Origin: Trileptium ribeirensis
Taxonomy: Eukaryota > Nematoda > Enoplea > Enoplida > Thoracostomopsidae
Reading direction: 5' to 3'
NCBI GenBank assembly: GCA_030248225.1
Contig: JASANE010017684.1
Coordinates: forward strand, 1-64,000
Length of the DNA: 64,000 bases
In this document: positions 37,401-49,804 of the stretch, one piece after another
How positions within the stretch are numbered: position 1 is the first letter of the stretch
How the letters are laid out: each line of letters opens with the position of its first letter
Made by a program: the position numbers and the translations under genes
The notes under the pieces: model-generated
Databases searched by the model: none
The model's input: only the letters and a program-made list of their open reading frames with translations
What the model was told of the DNA's origin: nothing

Positions 37401-37729
37401 CTATTATACGAATGAATATGTGGAACGAAACCGCACACGATAATATAATAGTCGTCTCAACAAACTAACATACTGTTTATGACAAATTATACACCATAGG
37501 AAAAGGATGCATTTCTGCATAGACACCGAAAACCAATGAATGGCTTCTATAATTTACAGCGTGCAAAACTGCTATTGAAATTTTGCATTCTAATCCCAAC
37601 TCCGAATTGTTCCAAATTAACGCTCTTATAAAACCAGGAACCAATATGCTGTTCATAATTACTCAAAGACCGGTGGCTGAGTGTACTTCTGCACATACAC
37701 CGAGTTGGGCCGTCGGAAAACTCTTATAA
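31422..37729. other. AT-rich DNA with small GC islands, no assigned gene
   Basis: No recognisable exons. Two small GC islands (about 32,505-32,615 and 35,608-35,690) are each followed by TATATA-rich sequence. A segment at 36,088-36,200 resembles 44,196-44,290 (CTTAGAGC, GGTTCGG and GCCTTAGGCTTAGTGT-like blocks) and may be a dispersed repeat. The minus frame 36,754-37,026 is listed separately. Confidence 0.45.
36754..37026 (-). CDS. Unrecognised 90-residue ORF
   Basis: A minus-strand open frame of unusually balanced composition for this AT-rich area, with one CPCC cluster and several His near its C-terminus. It starts at an ATG whose upstream sequence remains open. No family is recognised. 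It could be a transposon fragment or chance. Confidence 0.2.
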   Translation of the reverse strand: MANSGPTHDVHARNRFGLKAIKSDPTAHVEVVIRYSTDILPINWNYDLRLGYTWVQCQYVINHCPCCMTRVPHRSRHPTRNQILQRLEVY

Positions 37730-38151
37730 ATGCAGCGAGTAAACTTAAGATGACCCCACTAAACCTCCTATTTTGCGATTCCCGATGTAGAATCCACATC
37801 CATTGTTACGGAACAAATAGGATATTCGATTTGGTTCATTGCTAGCGCAGACTTAGAGACTTGCATTCGGTTTAGAACAGTAAGTAATATATTATAGTGT
37901 TTAAATAGGATTCGTCTCTGTTCGCGAACAAATTTTATTGTAACTGTGACGCCATAAAAGAAACGTCCCAATTATTTAACAATTAATGTTCGCCAATAAA
38001 ACCATTGTTAATTGAAATTCGACAGAATTCTGTTCCCAAACAAATTTGATATTCACCAACAAAAATTAGTATTTTCTTAAAACTAGAAAATATTCTTTGA
38101 CGAAAATTTTTACAAATGGTCCGCGGGGTCATTTTAAGTTTAGTTGTGCAA
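37730..38151. mobile_element. MITE, family 1, second full copy
   Basis: The ends are ATGCAGCGAGTAAACTTAAGATGACCCC (from 37,730) and the inverse TTTTAAGTTTAGTTGTGCA (to 38,151), preceded by GGGGTCA. The interior contains TGTTCGCGAACAAA, as in the related piece at 22,004. Length is 422 bases, non-coding. Confidence 0.75.
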
Positions 38152-41024
38152 AAATAAACAACCAAGATCTATAAACCATACTTCAAAACCCATACACTTT
38201 AACGTTACTAGTACTTAGTTGATACGCTGACGCATGGTGAAATAGATCGTACGTAACCTGTGCGAAAACATCTTTTACTACTACCGAAGCGATGTCCTGA
38301 TGGTCAAAACTATAAGAAACAGCAAGCTGCGAACCACTAATCTTTTCTCGTTTACAAGGCTATCTTAAAACGCTGTGTTTTACAGACGTACCCAGGGAAG
38401 ATGATAGTGATATATTCCCATACCAGACTTTTTATGGGCCAAATTTTCTAAATTTTATAGGTAAAAAAGTGAAAATTTTCGCGCCATCGACGTGTAACTC
38501 TATTTCTCAACTAGCTTCTCGCGAATCATTCCCCACGAGGTTAAATTTTCAGAAGTCGAGATGTAAAGACGTGATAAATTTCAATTGGACAACTAGCTGG
38601 TCACAAAGTATCCCCACTGCAAATTTCAGGCTACTTCGGTAAATACATGAAGACAAATATATATTATTAATGTATATATGCAAATTGTCAGTGGCAGGAA
38701 AGGGTTTGACTAAGTGTTGCAGGTATTTAAGCTCAATAAATGTCGACTGTAAAAAAGTGCCTTGTACTAGTTTTATAGTAAGGAAAGTTTTTCTTCTGTG
38801 GTAAGACGCAAAAGTTTCAATCACAACATAGCTGATATACAAATTAAGAACATTTGGATCATGTCAAAGCATCAGGGCATCATTTCAAATTTTCCTTATA
38901 ATGCTTGGCCGCCTTAAGCCCAAGCTCAGCCTGGACTCAAATTAAGCTTTAAACTATTGTCCTATACTACTCTTATCATGTTTTCCCATCCGACGCAAGG
39001 GGAAAGTTCACATGAACCGAATATGTTACAATTTAGCCTTAAATTAGAGCAAAATCCTAATTTTATTGACTAATCAATCGTTTTCGATCAGGCGATAACC
39101 GTCTTCTATCCAGAGTCGGCTTCGATGCTGAGATTAAAGCTGTGGGGAATACCGCCATGGTGCTCCCAACAAAAAAGTACCTAACGAGTACGTGAGCTCA
39201 AAACGTGCCACTCATCATAATGCGACCACGCCATCTCCACCAAACGCAGGTAGAAAAATCACACTATTAATTTAAGCAAAAGTCATAGCCAAAATCTACA
39301 ACGCATGTCGAAGATATATGCAGTTGTATACCTTGAAAACTTGGTTAAAGGAATCATCGTATCTATTTAGCTTTTCGAAAGACAATGTGTGGGCCGCATT
39401 TTTGACATAACAACGTTTGATAATTCAAAACCTGCACCTTATCGAACGTTGCCGGAATACTAAACATGTATCTACGCTAATAAAGATGAGTTGATCTATT
39501 GCTAATAAAGATGAGCTAATAAAGAGATAAACGCTTTGCTAATTGAGTCAGGCAATGAGAATGGACAATAGAAAACCGAAATAAATCATTTCCAGCATTC
39601 TGACGCCACTGCGGCAAAGTTTTGCATAAACAGCCCCTGTTGTACTTTGTATAAACCATTTAAAATTGGAACAGTTGGAAATTATACATAGACCTTCTGC
39701 AGAATCGGCGGCTCGCAGCCACTTCCAGTAACTATTTCAACAGCTGTCAATTCATCAGGATGCCGATGAATCTTAAGTGCCGTGGCGATGCAGTTGTATG
39801 GCCAGCTGAACATATAATAAGCATATAAAGCATCTACTGACTGTAGCGTATATATTAATATTTACAGCTCTAAAAAGTGTAAAAATTATAATCCGAACGG
39901 GTCATTACATTAATCAAGCAAATCAATAACACAAACGGTCAAATTTATCATGTTAAACATAGAGAGACGCGAACGTACATATTCAATATATTAATAAGTA
40001 CATATTCAATACATTAATTAATGCAATTAATTAAGAAAAAATAGCAATGGGGACACAGAACCGTTGGAGAACACTAATCCTACTAATCAAGCATATAATA
40101 ACGAATGAAAAAAGCAATACCTGTATCTAATTAAAAATGCTTTGAGTGTATGAGACAAGTGACAACATACACGCTGTAATAAGAAACGCTAAAATGTTAC
40201 ATAGAGGTATGGCACACGGATTATATTCTCGCACAACAACCGTACAAAAAGCTTTGGTTTACAACCCATCCTGCCGGCTACACATGTAAGTATAGCTAAT
40301 AACTAATGTCACAAACATCGTGTATTAGGTGCCCTGCCTTCCTTAAATCAGTAGATTAATATCAACCAAAGATTGTATTCGTTGAAGCAGTGAAACTGCA
40401 GATTAAGTCGAAACAGGTCATGACAACAAAATAGCCGATGGCACTCTCAAAAACCGCTCGCAAACAGCTGTGACCGGGTGCCGCATATTTTGAAGAATTT
40501 AATGGTAAGCTCATGCAACAAGGTACAACTAACCAATCAAGACATGGCTTGCCAGACATAATGTAACTTAACTCGCGGACCGTTATGTACTTTGCAGAAT
40601 AATTATTCTGAGCTTTCCGTGTTCACGTTGCGTCTGATCCGATCCGACTTGTGTTTACATTCCATTCGGTCTAATGCGATCCGACACGTGAACAGTTTAC
40701 AAATACACGCGCAAATATGATTGGATGAGACGCAATGCGAACCTGGCCTTACTTATGCAGCGGTGGTTTAGCGACGCTTCGGCAACGTCATATGCAACAA
40801 GTGACGTTTCGCCGAATGTAGATGGGATTCAAATTCATAAAACCCAGAAAAAGCAAAAAATTTTCCGGTAATGCAGTGCGACTACATTATTTTGAGACAA
40901 CCACACTTAAGCTTCCATCAAGTTTTGTTTTTCCGCATGGTATGGCATGCCACGTGACATATGTTATTAAAGAGAAATATCACTAAGCTGACTTGGTTAC
41001 GACAAAGAAACAATGCCAAATTCC
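38152..41024. other. AT-rich DNA, no gene seen
   Basis: No recognisable exon. A short repetition of GCTAATAAAGATGAG occurs at 39,476-39,520. The minus frame 40,362-40,559 gives a Cys-containing peptide I do not recognise. Confidence 0.45.
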
Positions 41025-41177
41025 TACACTACTCGCCAAAAATGACCATCGCCTTTCGAGCGAGTGCCTCGCTTGAGATTTCGACAGCATTTAAATTACT
41101 AGCAAATTCTATTTTTAGATCAAATTTATTTAGAGCGAATCGCGAGCGAGCGACAGTCATTTTTGGCGGGTACTGTA
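41025..41177. mobile_element. MITE, TACAGTAC-CGCCA family (copy 1)
   Basis: The terminal inverted repeats of about 28 bases are TACACTACTCGCCAAAAATGACCATCGC at the left and the inverse ending TACTGTA at 41,177, with four mismatches. The TA at the outer edge fits a mariner-like target. Length is 153 bases. The same end sequence occurs at 47,514-47,728. Confidence 0.75.
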
Positions 41178-41426
41178 ATTTCAGCATTAATTGAAAGTGT
41201 TTGTTTTTAATAATTGCTTTATAAATTTACCATTTCATGTCTCTAAAGAACAATATTCGACATTTAAACACGCACACTGACGAAATTGCATGTCATCAGC
41301 GTAATAAAATTGGAAAAGCACTTTCATACTACCTTCAAGCCATGACTGTCTTTTGAAGCGCATAACTTACACAAACGGTTATTGAAATCTAATAACTCCA
41401 TAGAATCAGAATATTAGATACATGTG

Positions 41427-41586
41427 GCCAAAAATAAGTGCAAAATAATCGATTGAAATCGATCGATTCCGCTTAAACCAAATTTCGTTCCATTTCAATT
41501 TTGCCGTTACTAAATAAATTTCAATTAGTCTTACTAATTTCGATCGATTCCGTCTTCGAAATTTTCGGCTGCACTTATTCTTGGTA
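41427..41586. mobile_element. Short inverted-repeat element (AATAAGTGCA ends)
   Basis: GCCAAAAATAAGTGCA at 41,427-41,442 is inverted at about 41,570-41,586 (TGCACTTATTCTTGG). Inside, both halves carry ATCGATCGATTCCG-type blocks in opposite orientation, so most of the 160 bases can fold back. Confidence 0.65.
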
Positions 41587-42560
41587 GCTATTGTATTATA
41601 CTATTATATAAAAACTGTAATTTAATGCATCTGGCAAGTCAGCTACGGCATATTATTTACGAAAAACGTAAAATTCAAATACATCAAAGCGTACTTGACA
41701 GCAAGCATATAACAATGCAACAGTAGTTGTAAGCGCTAAGTACGAACGCATGCATTGCTATACCAATGTCATAAATGGTCGAAAACAAATCGTTACCAAA
41801 TCATCGCTAATAAACCTTGAGTTTGTGTGGATTTTTACGTCAAACTATTTAACGCAAGAAAAAACAGGCCGAGGACTTTAATGTGTCTTCTTCACAGTAA
41901 CAACTATGAATGATAGGCTATGTAGAGTTGTCTTGGAGGCATAGGCATTTATCATTTGGCTATGAAATAAAACCAACCAGAGAAAAAATTCGAAAGTTAA
42001 GATAAAAATAACCTTGCTTATGTGAAGGGTACTAAAATGCGGTGAAAATCCTCATTTTGACCGATGACCCCAGAATCAGACCTCAAAAAACGCTCAAAGA
42101 TTTAGACGGTGAATACTATGCCGGTTAAAATTCAGCCAAAGAGCATGAAAATCGGTTAAGTCAATGCCGAGTTATTGCAGATCATATACACAGGCGAAAT
42201 TTAATAAAGCTTTCACCACTGCAACACACAACATCCGCTACGTTACACTAGGCTCTGAATAAAAACTTCACTCCATATTCGATTCTAACGCTTTGTAAGG
42301 TTAGATAACAATACATGAAACTACATTGCGTCCAAACAGTTGGAATATATACGGAAAGCTTTATTAAAACAACGCGATATAGCGAGAAGTGAGTCTATAA
42401 ACATTTTGCAGTTTTGTTGCTGCAGATTGTCTGTGAACACTTGGGAGCAATAATTACGTCTTATCCGACTAGAACCCGTACGGAATGTTCCAGCTTTACT
42501 GATATTCACTTACCAGATGCGCGTGTTCCGTTGTAACCTGACTTGATGCCATTACTGTGA
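41587..42560. other. No gene seen downstream of MCU
   Basis: AT-rich region 3' of the MCU gene. The short minus frame at 42,321-42,509 has no recognisable product. Confidence 0.45.
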
Positions 42561-42566
42561 TTTATT
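42561..42566 (-). terminator. Candidate MCU poly(A) signal
   Basis: AATAAA on the minus strand, 135 bases after the MCU stop codon. It is a plausible 3'-end signal, but other AT-rich hexamers are nearby. Confidence 0.4.
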
Positions 42567-42700
42567 GCTAGTAATGCTGCACAACAAAAACACACAATTA
42601 CAATATATACAATAAAATTATATTCTTCTTATATTAAATGTATTAAATCACAATACAATTCATCAAATCCAATTTACTACGCATACTATATAAAAAAATA

Positions 42701-42883
42701 TTAGGCAGCTGCTTGTCCGACGCTGCTGTTGCGCTGCTTCCGCAATCGTTCCAATAATATTTCGCGAACTGTTAATTCATACTTAAGCTGATTGAATCGG
42801 TCAATATCAAAGGCCTGCTTGCGGGCAATTTTGTGGAAGATTTTGAGGTATTGACGATTCTTTGCATCCGGATATTCGTAAGC
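42701..42883 (-). CDS. MCU: Mitochondrial calcium uniporter, last coding exon
   Basis: This exon encodes 60 residues plus a TAA stop (42,701-42,703). It begins AYEYPDAKNRQYL after a TTTTTACGTCAG acceptor (phase 0) and contains the conserved matrix helix after the second membrane span (FHKIARKQAFDIDRFNQLKY) followed by a Leu/Arg-rich helix. This matches the C-terminal part of animal MCU, the pore subunit for Ca2+ entry into the mitochondrial matrix. The exon joins in phase to 43,611-43,814. The end is short, with an Ala-rich terminus. Codon usage and splice sites look normal, so this is a functional-looking gene, unlike the retroelements around it. Confidence 0.93.
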   Translation of the reverse strand, partial: AYEYPDAKNRQYLKIFHKIARKQAFDIDRFNQLKYELTVREILLERLRKQRNSSVGQAAA

Positions 42884-43610
42884 CTGACGTAAAAACAACT
42901 ATCATATTTCACTTGTGTATTACAACTGTACAGCATAATACAAATCGACCGAACAAATCACTGCTTCTGACTTTGCGGTATAATGAGCATCACACTATAC
43001 AAGTAACAGTTAAATCCATTTATTTGTGTAACGCTTTGTCCGAAATGTTTACAAAATTACACAATTCAAATTCATTTTTGCCTTTACACTCTGCACAATC
43101 AGCTTCTTATAGTATTACTAAGATTGAGCGACATTTTTCTAAAGGGCAATGCGTTGTTCTAGAAGTTACATAACTGGAGCGCTTAGAGCTCCAGCCAAGC
43201 GGATCACGTTGATAGAAAACCAAAATTCGCTACATCTGAGGCTGCAGATCACAATGTCGTTCACAATAATTCTGCGACTATACTAACTTTACGCACTTTT
43301 TTTGCAAATGAGCAGCACTATGTATTTATAGGTTTAGGAAATAAACTTATTAGTTAATTCGTTGACTTTACAAATCACTATTTACACGGCAAATCTAGCT
43401 CACAGTATTTACAAAAATTTCTAGAATAAGTATTTACCAAGATGACGGATGGACGTGGCTTTAAAAAGATTAACCTGTAGTCATGTTAAATAATGGTAAA
43501 ATGCAAAATCCAAATCGATAAAAGTCTCAAGTCAAACATTTTTGTTGATTTTGGCATGTCTCTCGGCATCACCAGCATGACAAAATAATTTTACAAAAAA
43601 TATTACCAAC
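42884..43610 (-). other. MCU intron
   Basis: GT-AG intron on the minus strand. The donor is GTTGGT at 43,605-43,610 and the acceptor ends at 42,884. The plus-strand open frame inside (42,862-43,173) shows no known protein. No inserted element was recognised. Confidence 0.8.
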
Positions 43611-43814
43611 CTCGCGTGTTAGCAGATAGTACCCATATGACGCAATGGCTGTTCCGTAAGTGACAAAATATGTCACCGGTTCCATAATATCCCAAGAATA
43701 CTCCCACCATGTAAGGCGTGCTAGGAAGCCAAATTGACAACCCATTAGTCCAAGGCCGAACCAAAGTAGTCTGGTCGTGCGACGTTCTGAATTTGCATCA
43801 AGTTCAGCTTTTTC
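43611..43814 (-). CDS. MCU: Mitochondrial calcium uniporter, pore exon
   Basis: 68 codons, phase 0 at both ends. The exon encodes the end of the coiled coil, first membrane helix ([19 protein letters not shown]), the linker with the selectivity filter WDIMEP, and the second membrane helix ([19 protein letters not shown]). The acidic Asp and Glu of the DIME motif that bind Ca2+ are both present, as are the [15 protein letters not shown] context residues conserved in animals. The channel lies in the inner mitochondrial membrane and works with MICU and, in metazoans, EMRE proteins. Splice sites are TTTTAG/G and GAG/GTTGGT. Nothing suggests inactivation. Confidence 0.95.
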
Positions 43815-46097
43815 CTAAAACCAACAAAACTGAATAATACTTTAGTTATTTGCGCAGCGAGAGGAAACGGAGCGAGTGTGGGTATTCTGCGCTTAGTGAC
43901 CATTTCACCGTTCCAAATTCAGCTCTCTGAGCTGCTTTAATGTTCCACGATATTAATAGTTATACACCAGCAATACTTTAAATCATCTTAAAGCGCTACA
44001 GTCATTTTAATCACATATCAAAACCATAGAACTCTCTACAATGATCAAAAAGAAGAAAGCTTTTGAAATCAATGTTACAAATTATAAGAAAATTATAATT
44101 TGAAAATCATTTTTCACATTGTGGGGGCCCCATACATAAAAATATTTACTTTGGCACATGTCACCTTTAGGGGCCGGACGTTATAAGGTTGGGAAAAAAC
44201 AGCTTAGAGCGGGGGGTTCGGGGGCGAGAGCCTTAGGCTTAGTGTATGTCTCATATAAGGACCTTAGCTTAGGCTAGGACTAAGACTTAGGCTTAGTAAA
44301 TCGAGAACGACATGGCATGTGTTTTATTTCCGCCCCTAAAAGTTACATTGGCCATTGCTTTTATCGTATCCAGCAACTCCGAAGCTCTACAGGTACATTC
44401 TGTTTTGAACAATATACATCTGTATTGAAAAAATGGCAAAATTAAACTACGTATGTATTATAAATTATTGGTGTCAATATTTCACCTAATTAGGCTTCAA
44501 CACGTCGCAGGGCTAATAACACATCAAATATAGGATTAAAGCAAGGGGGGTTAAATAACGCTATAATCCCATCGTTAACACCCAGAAATACATCAAACTT
44601 ACTTTATAAAAAATTTGTAACTTTCACGTTGTCGGGCGTACTTTTTAAACCTTGGTTAATAGCTTAAAAACGCTGCTTTGCATAGCAACAAAGTTGTAGC
44701 TCTCGATTATTCTCAATTCTTTTGATAAGGCACCTCCGGCAAGATTTATAACCCAAAATGTTTTGTGGCGCCGAATGACCAAAATCGAAATGTGTCTAAT
44801 TCGTATCAGATTTATAGGAATGTGAATACGAAAACATAGGAGTAGCGCAAATAGCCGAAAGCCATAGAGTTCATTGCAAAGAAAGCAGTATTTGGCTGCG
44901 TTGCGGATACGCTACTTTATTCCAATGTATACTGATTTAAAATATTAACAGGTGCACTTACTAATGCTAGAGGTCATTAACGTTAGCCAAGCTTACAGAT
45001 CTGCAAAAACTCATAATTTATTATTTGTGCTGTTGTGCAATATACAAGCTTAAAAGTTCCGGCCTAAGTACTTCTGAACAATGAATCCATACTTTCTTTG
45101 TTATGCATATCAAGTTGGATTTAAATTCGAATCGAAATGTACAGCGATCTCTCATTGGGTCAAACAGCTATTATAAACATTCACCCAGTTTTGATTAAAT
45201 ACTAGCTGAACATAAACATCTCATACAGGATGAAAATGAAAAATGTCCTACTTACGATTTACAAGGCAATTTGCTGAGTTAATGTTTAATTTTGCTTGGC
45301 TGTATTGAAACTTGGTCATTGTATATGTTATAACGTAAGTTTAGACCAGAACTGGAGCAAAAATGCAACGATATTTACATAAAAAGGAAAAATTTTAGCG
45401 ACTTTTGACTTCAGGAAAAAATTTTTTTGAAATTTTTGTAACGAAAGTATGTTAAAAATTGGCATATTTTTAGCCGAACAAAACAAAATTCAATAATTTT
45501 AGCTACGAAAAAAGTAATTGAGAGACGTTGCTGCATGATTGCAGGAAGCCAAAATTTCCCTCGGGGGCACCTGCGGTTGCCAATATACCTAGGGGCCGCT
45601 ACCCCATATTTGAAGAAGCCATGCATTAATAGTTCTACATTAATAAAATAATAGTTCTACAGCTTATAAAAGAAGCTAATAACAACAAAGACATTTTTAT
45701 ACTATATGAAAAGAATCCTCGCATAGCGCCCGAATAAAAGAACCATGACTGATTAAAAAAATTTATTTGAAATAAAGTGGCGGAAATGTCAACGTCCTGA
45801 TGCAAGACCAAACATTGAGTTATCCTCCTATGATTACGACCATTACAAAGTTCATTAAACCATTTGTAATAATTATTGTATATGTTCAGCCACTGAGTAT
45901 TGCTTTCTGTATACCATGTCATGTATCCTATATCGACTCCATAATGAGCTTGCAGTGTAGACACGGTGAATAATCGTAACACTGCCTATTCAAAACAGTA
46001 AGTTTTGAATACAGTTTGCACTACTTTTGTTCCAAACTACTAAACGCCACCAGCCTGATATATGTTTAAACTATAAATAGAAAACTCGAGCACTTAC
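43815..46097 (-). other. MCU intron
   Basis: GT-AG intron of about 2.3 kb on the minus strand, with donor GTAAGTG at 46,091-46,097. It holds a piece at 44,196-44,290 that resembles 36,088-36,200. The minus frame 45,635-45,982 is an unrecognised open stretch and probably not an exon, because the exons on either side join in phase without it. Confidence 0.75.
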
Positions 46098-46246
46098 TAA
46101 GGCGATAGGTTCCAACTGTGCGCGGAGTTCATCAATACTTTTTTCAAGGTCGTCAATAACCGAGGCCTCATGTTGATCGACTTGTAATGTGCTGTACAGA
46201 CGAGCTACAAGTGACTTCGTTTCATCGACACTCAGCTCTGAGCTAT
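46098..46246 (-). CDS. MCU: Mitochondrial calcium uniporter, coiled-coil exon
   Basis: This 149-base exon enters in phase 1 after a GACACAG acceptor and leaves in phase 0 at TTA/GTAAGTG. It encodes the helical segment before the first membrane span, with ETKSLVARLYSTLQVDQHE and then a charged heptad-like stretch ending AQLEPIAL. That corresponds to the MCU region with the conserved LYxxL and the coiled coil that packs on the matrix side. The join to the pore exon gives the same spacing as vertebrate MCU between the LxPL-like motif and the RRTT before the first helix. Confidence 0.9.
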
Positions 46247-47057
46247 CTGTGTCAAAAATGTTCAAAATCGTTCCACAAATTATTGCGCTTAAGATTATGC
46301 AGGCTTCAGAATAAAGCACAAAATAAATAAGGTGGATTCGAATATACAGCAATACTATTAATTGACTAAAGGCTGTTTCAAAAGTTCAAATACTCAGCTA
46401 AAAATTGAGTTTAAAATATGCACTTTGCACATTGTACATGTTTTGTAAAATTTGAATACAGTGCAAACTTTTGAAATACAAAACTTTGTCGGAACAAAAA
46501 TATTACCACTACTGATGGCACCTGAGAAAAAATTTTCGTTTACTGGTCCGGACCGACTATGTGAAAAATCTGTTTTCATCTAACATAAAATTTTTGTCCA
46601 AAGTTGGTGAGGCTAACTTTTGGAGTCAGTTATGAGTTACATTTATAGATAACATTTAGGGAAATATATTATCGTAACACATTCTAAAGATTTCATCACA
46701 ATTTTGATTAATTTCGAGCTGCAAAACATTATGTGAAAAATTAAGAGAGCAAACACCCCTCAGCATAATAGCAGCAATTGCCACTAAACTGGTTTCTCGA
46801 AAACAGCTAATTTCATCTAGCAAAATATGAACAAATAGCTGATGGTAACTATGATTTATTAGTTGTGTACTGTAATATGTTGCAGATAATGGCTACGAAA
46901 TTAATGAAAAAACGATGACGGTAGTTTTTGTATAGAAGAGAATAACTTCTCAAAACAGCGTTTTAAGCATTATATTTTAGTAACTAAATTCGATTCAAAA
47001 ACATTACGTAGGTTAGTAAATGATTGTAACATATCGTCGAAACGGAAAACAACATAC
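46247..47057 (-). other. MCU intron
   Basis: GT-AG intron, donor GTATGT at 47,052-47,057. AT-rich, nothing recognised inside. Confidence 0.75.
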
Positions 47058-47162
47058 CGGATTCTGGGATTGTGACATGGTATAAAGAGTCGTTAATCCG
47101 AACACTGAAATTTTCTGAAAGCAGATTTGCAATTGTTGTCGAGCTTGATATCCGCGCACCGT
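47058..47162 (-). CDS. MCU: Mitochondrial calcium uniporter, N-terminal-domain exon
   Basis: This 105-base exon, phase 1 in and phase 1 out, follows the acceptor CAATTCCAG. It encodes GARISSSTTIANLLSENF and then RINDSLYHVTIPES. That matches the end of the MCU N-terminal matrix domain, where animal proteins have a DGxRIxxST...LLxxxFxLxINDxxYxV pattern. Joining to 46,246 recreates an Asp codon and keeps the frame. Upstream exons for the mitochondrial targeting peptide and the start of the N-terminal domain should lie at higher coordinates. I did not find them up to the BEL element. Confidence 0.85.
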
Positions 47163-47513
47163 CTGGAATTGGACAACGTAGAAAATAGTGCACCACAGCA
47201 TTATGTATTAATATTCTAAACGTTGAAAGTTTTTTAGTAGCACAAAGTACGTGAACGGACAGGTAGCCTACACAGGTAATTTGGCATTCTCTTATTCACT
47301 ATTTGTAGATATTTAGCAATTTTGATTTAAGGTACATTCATAAGCTCAAAACTTCAGCTAAAATTTGCTCAAAATTTCAAAGCATATTTTAGCATTCTTG
47401 GTGAATTTGAACGTGTGAACACTTTTCACACTTGGCAATGATATTCCTCTAGCCAATCAAAAAATGTTGCGTTATATAAAAAGTTTTTGGCTCAAATTTT
47501 GAAAATTAACAGT

Positions 47514-47728
47514 CACAGTACTCGCCAGAAATGAGTTTCACATTTAGAACGAACGATATCGAATAGAAATCTAACAAAATTTATTTATTCTCGAACACTT
47601 TTCGAGCAAATTTAAAAAAGTGCGCCAAATTTCGAACACGTCTCGAACAAAATTCGAACACATTTCGAATTTATCGAGCTAACATCGAACTTCGAGCGAA
47701 CAGTACTCATATCTGGCGAGTACTGTAG
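47514..47728. mobile_element. MITE, TACAGTAC-CGCCA family (copy 2)
   Basis: The ends are CACAGTACTCGCCAGAAATGAG and the inverse CTCATATCTGGCGAGTACTGTAG, nearly the same as at 41,025-41,177. The interior is rich in TTCGAACA and CGAACA motifs. Length is 215 bases. It probably lies in an MCU intron upstream of the N-terminal-domain exon. Confidence 0.75.
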
Positions 47729-48661
47729 CTATACTTTTCCATTACATTAAAGTTAAATTTTGACTTCAAATTTTAAGCAAAAAGTTCGCCTGATTACATC
47801 TACACAGTGTTCGCTAATCTGGTTCGTTGTCGTGTACATCGAGAAAAGCTTGCATAATATCTACTTTTCCATGGGTACTAACAAGACACTTGGGGTGAAA
47901 TGTAGCTCATGTTTTGAAACCTTAGAGTAGCCTAATAATTACAGATTCATTGAAATCTTGCAACACTATTTGAAAAACAATAAAAATATCAAAAACTATG
48001 CAAAAATTAATATAACGCAAAATTACCTACACCAGGGGACTGGGCACATGCCATGTTCACGACCCTTTTTTTAGATAGTACCCTATATGTGCTCCTCAGC
48101 TTTGCCCGCCTCATAAACCTCAATTATGTGGACAAGTCAGACCAGAATGTTCCCAACGCATTTAGTGAAATCAATTGCGTCTTTCTTTCCAACTGTCATA
48201 TTTCACGTATTGTTGCTACAGTATAATGGGTTTAGGACAGGATAACAACAATTTCCTATGTATTACACCGTAAAATATTTTTACATACAAACAACATATA
48301 CACTACATGTTTATATTACATTAACCTTTACATAAGGATGAATGTATTCAACATTTTTATGTCACGATTGGTATCCCCAAAAACCAAACATCGTTGAACC
48401 GATTGCTGAATGCATACTACTGCTCGGTTAGACAGATAGATATAAAAAGACGAGTACTATATAAAAGTGTGGGAACTAATCAGTCCATTACATGACTCTA
48501 GCATCAAAAGTAGAATCTCTCATACTGCTCGATTCAAAAACTAAAATAATGTGCAAAAAATTCGTTTTTAACCTTCTACAGCGACCTTAGCAACTCATCA
48601 AGACATTCTTGAATTTTGTAACTTTTCGTTGCGCGCGTAATATAATATAATAACAAAGAAA
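47729..48661. other. AT-rich DNA, no gene seen
   Basis: No recognisable exon on either strand. I searched specifically for the missing MCU N-terminal exon on the minus strand and found no convincing match. Confidence 0.4.
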
Positions 48662-48822
48662 CCTACAATTACGCTTAGAATTAAAAGCAAATTTTTCGCG
48701 AATAAATCGCGAACAATTCGCCAAAAACTAACAGTTGTTTAATTGCAATTAGCTAATTTTTTGCGAATTTACCATGAACGATTCACGAAAAATTTGCGTT
48801 TATTTCTGAGCGTGACTGTAGG
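48662..48822. mobile_element. MITE with 42-bp inverted repeats (CCTACA ends)
   Basis: The left end starts CCTACAATTACGCTTAGAA. The right end, read inverted, starts CCTACAGTCACGCTCAGAA. Similarity continues through GCAAATTTTTCG(C/T)GAAT. Length is 161 bases, non-coding. Confidence 0.75.
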
Positions 48823-49804
48823 TTTGCGTTTACGCTACTCCAATGATTTTTGCACAAACTCATCCCAAATCGGACACGAACTGGAAATTTAACTTAATTT
48901 AATTTGGTGCCCCCGACATGTTAGGTTTTCGGTGGTTTGTCAGCTCACGCGTGCGCCGCGCAGCTACAGATGAATTTGAACGAATCACCTCATCATTTTA
49001 GCTTCAAAATTTTTACATTAGCAGATTTAACAGACAACAACATTAAATTAAAAACCCACGTAATCGTGTATGGTTCAAATTGTGATACCGAAGAATACCA
49101 AAAAGAGCACTCATCGTTTTGAGGGACCTCCAAATCCATGGTAACAGCAGGTTCGGTCGACAATTTAATGTTAACAAACTGAATGTCGGTAGTTTGTCAC
49201 CTTTTTTGCATAAATTAGCTATAGTTAATGTTTACTGAAAGTTTTGTGACATTAGGACAAGAAGCGGATAATCGTAAAGGTCACTGTTTGATTTTGGATC
49301 ATCACACTCAGATGATTAGCTTTATATATTTGGTGCTTGTTAGCGTTAGATGTGCTATATAAAATAAATCTTATACGGTAATTGAACGGTCAATATCTAT
49401 TATGAATTGCTGACCAATCAGACGGGATTGGTATTCTTCATAACTTACAACTTAGTTTTGACCCAATCACATTAAGTCAATATTTGCGAAATTATTGATA
49501 TGGTCCTTCGTTTGGTTTGAACTTTCGTGACGGAAGACGATTGCTTTGGAATAACTAAAGCTTAGTTTGCAAATAATTTCACAATTTGGGACTATTTTAT
49601 TCAAGTGGACAGCGGATCATTCTGTAAGTCGCATATAATTATGGCTACAAGCAAGTTTAGTTTAATAGTTCAGTTAATGATAATGGTTCAAACAGACGGT
49701 AATACCATGACCATGTTTATTTATGTAATTCAGAACTGTGCCAGCATTGGTAACGTATTTAATTATCACCATAAGCCATTGTTGACTAACTTTACTACTT
49801 CACA
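48823..49804. other. Region 5' of the BEL/Pao element
   Basis: A 5' LTR and primer-binding site would be expected here, but I could not match any part of it to the sequence after 56,584. The plus frame 48,937-49,122 has coding-like composition but no known domain. The frame 49,605-49,853 overlaps the gag start and is probably leader sequence. Confidence 0.4.

Noticed and set aside
45635..45982. An MCU exon in the 115-residue minus-strand frame
   Set aside because: The flanking MCU exons join in phase and with correct family spacing without it, and its peptide resembles nothing in MCU.
48937..49122. A plus-strand gene of 61 residues
   Set aside because: The composition looks coding-like, but no motif, splice context or homologue is recognisable. 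It is too short to claim.
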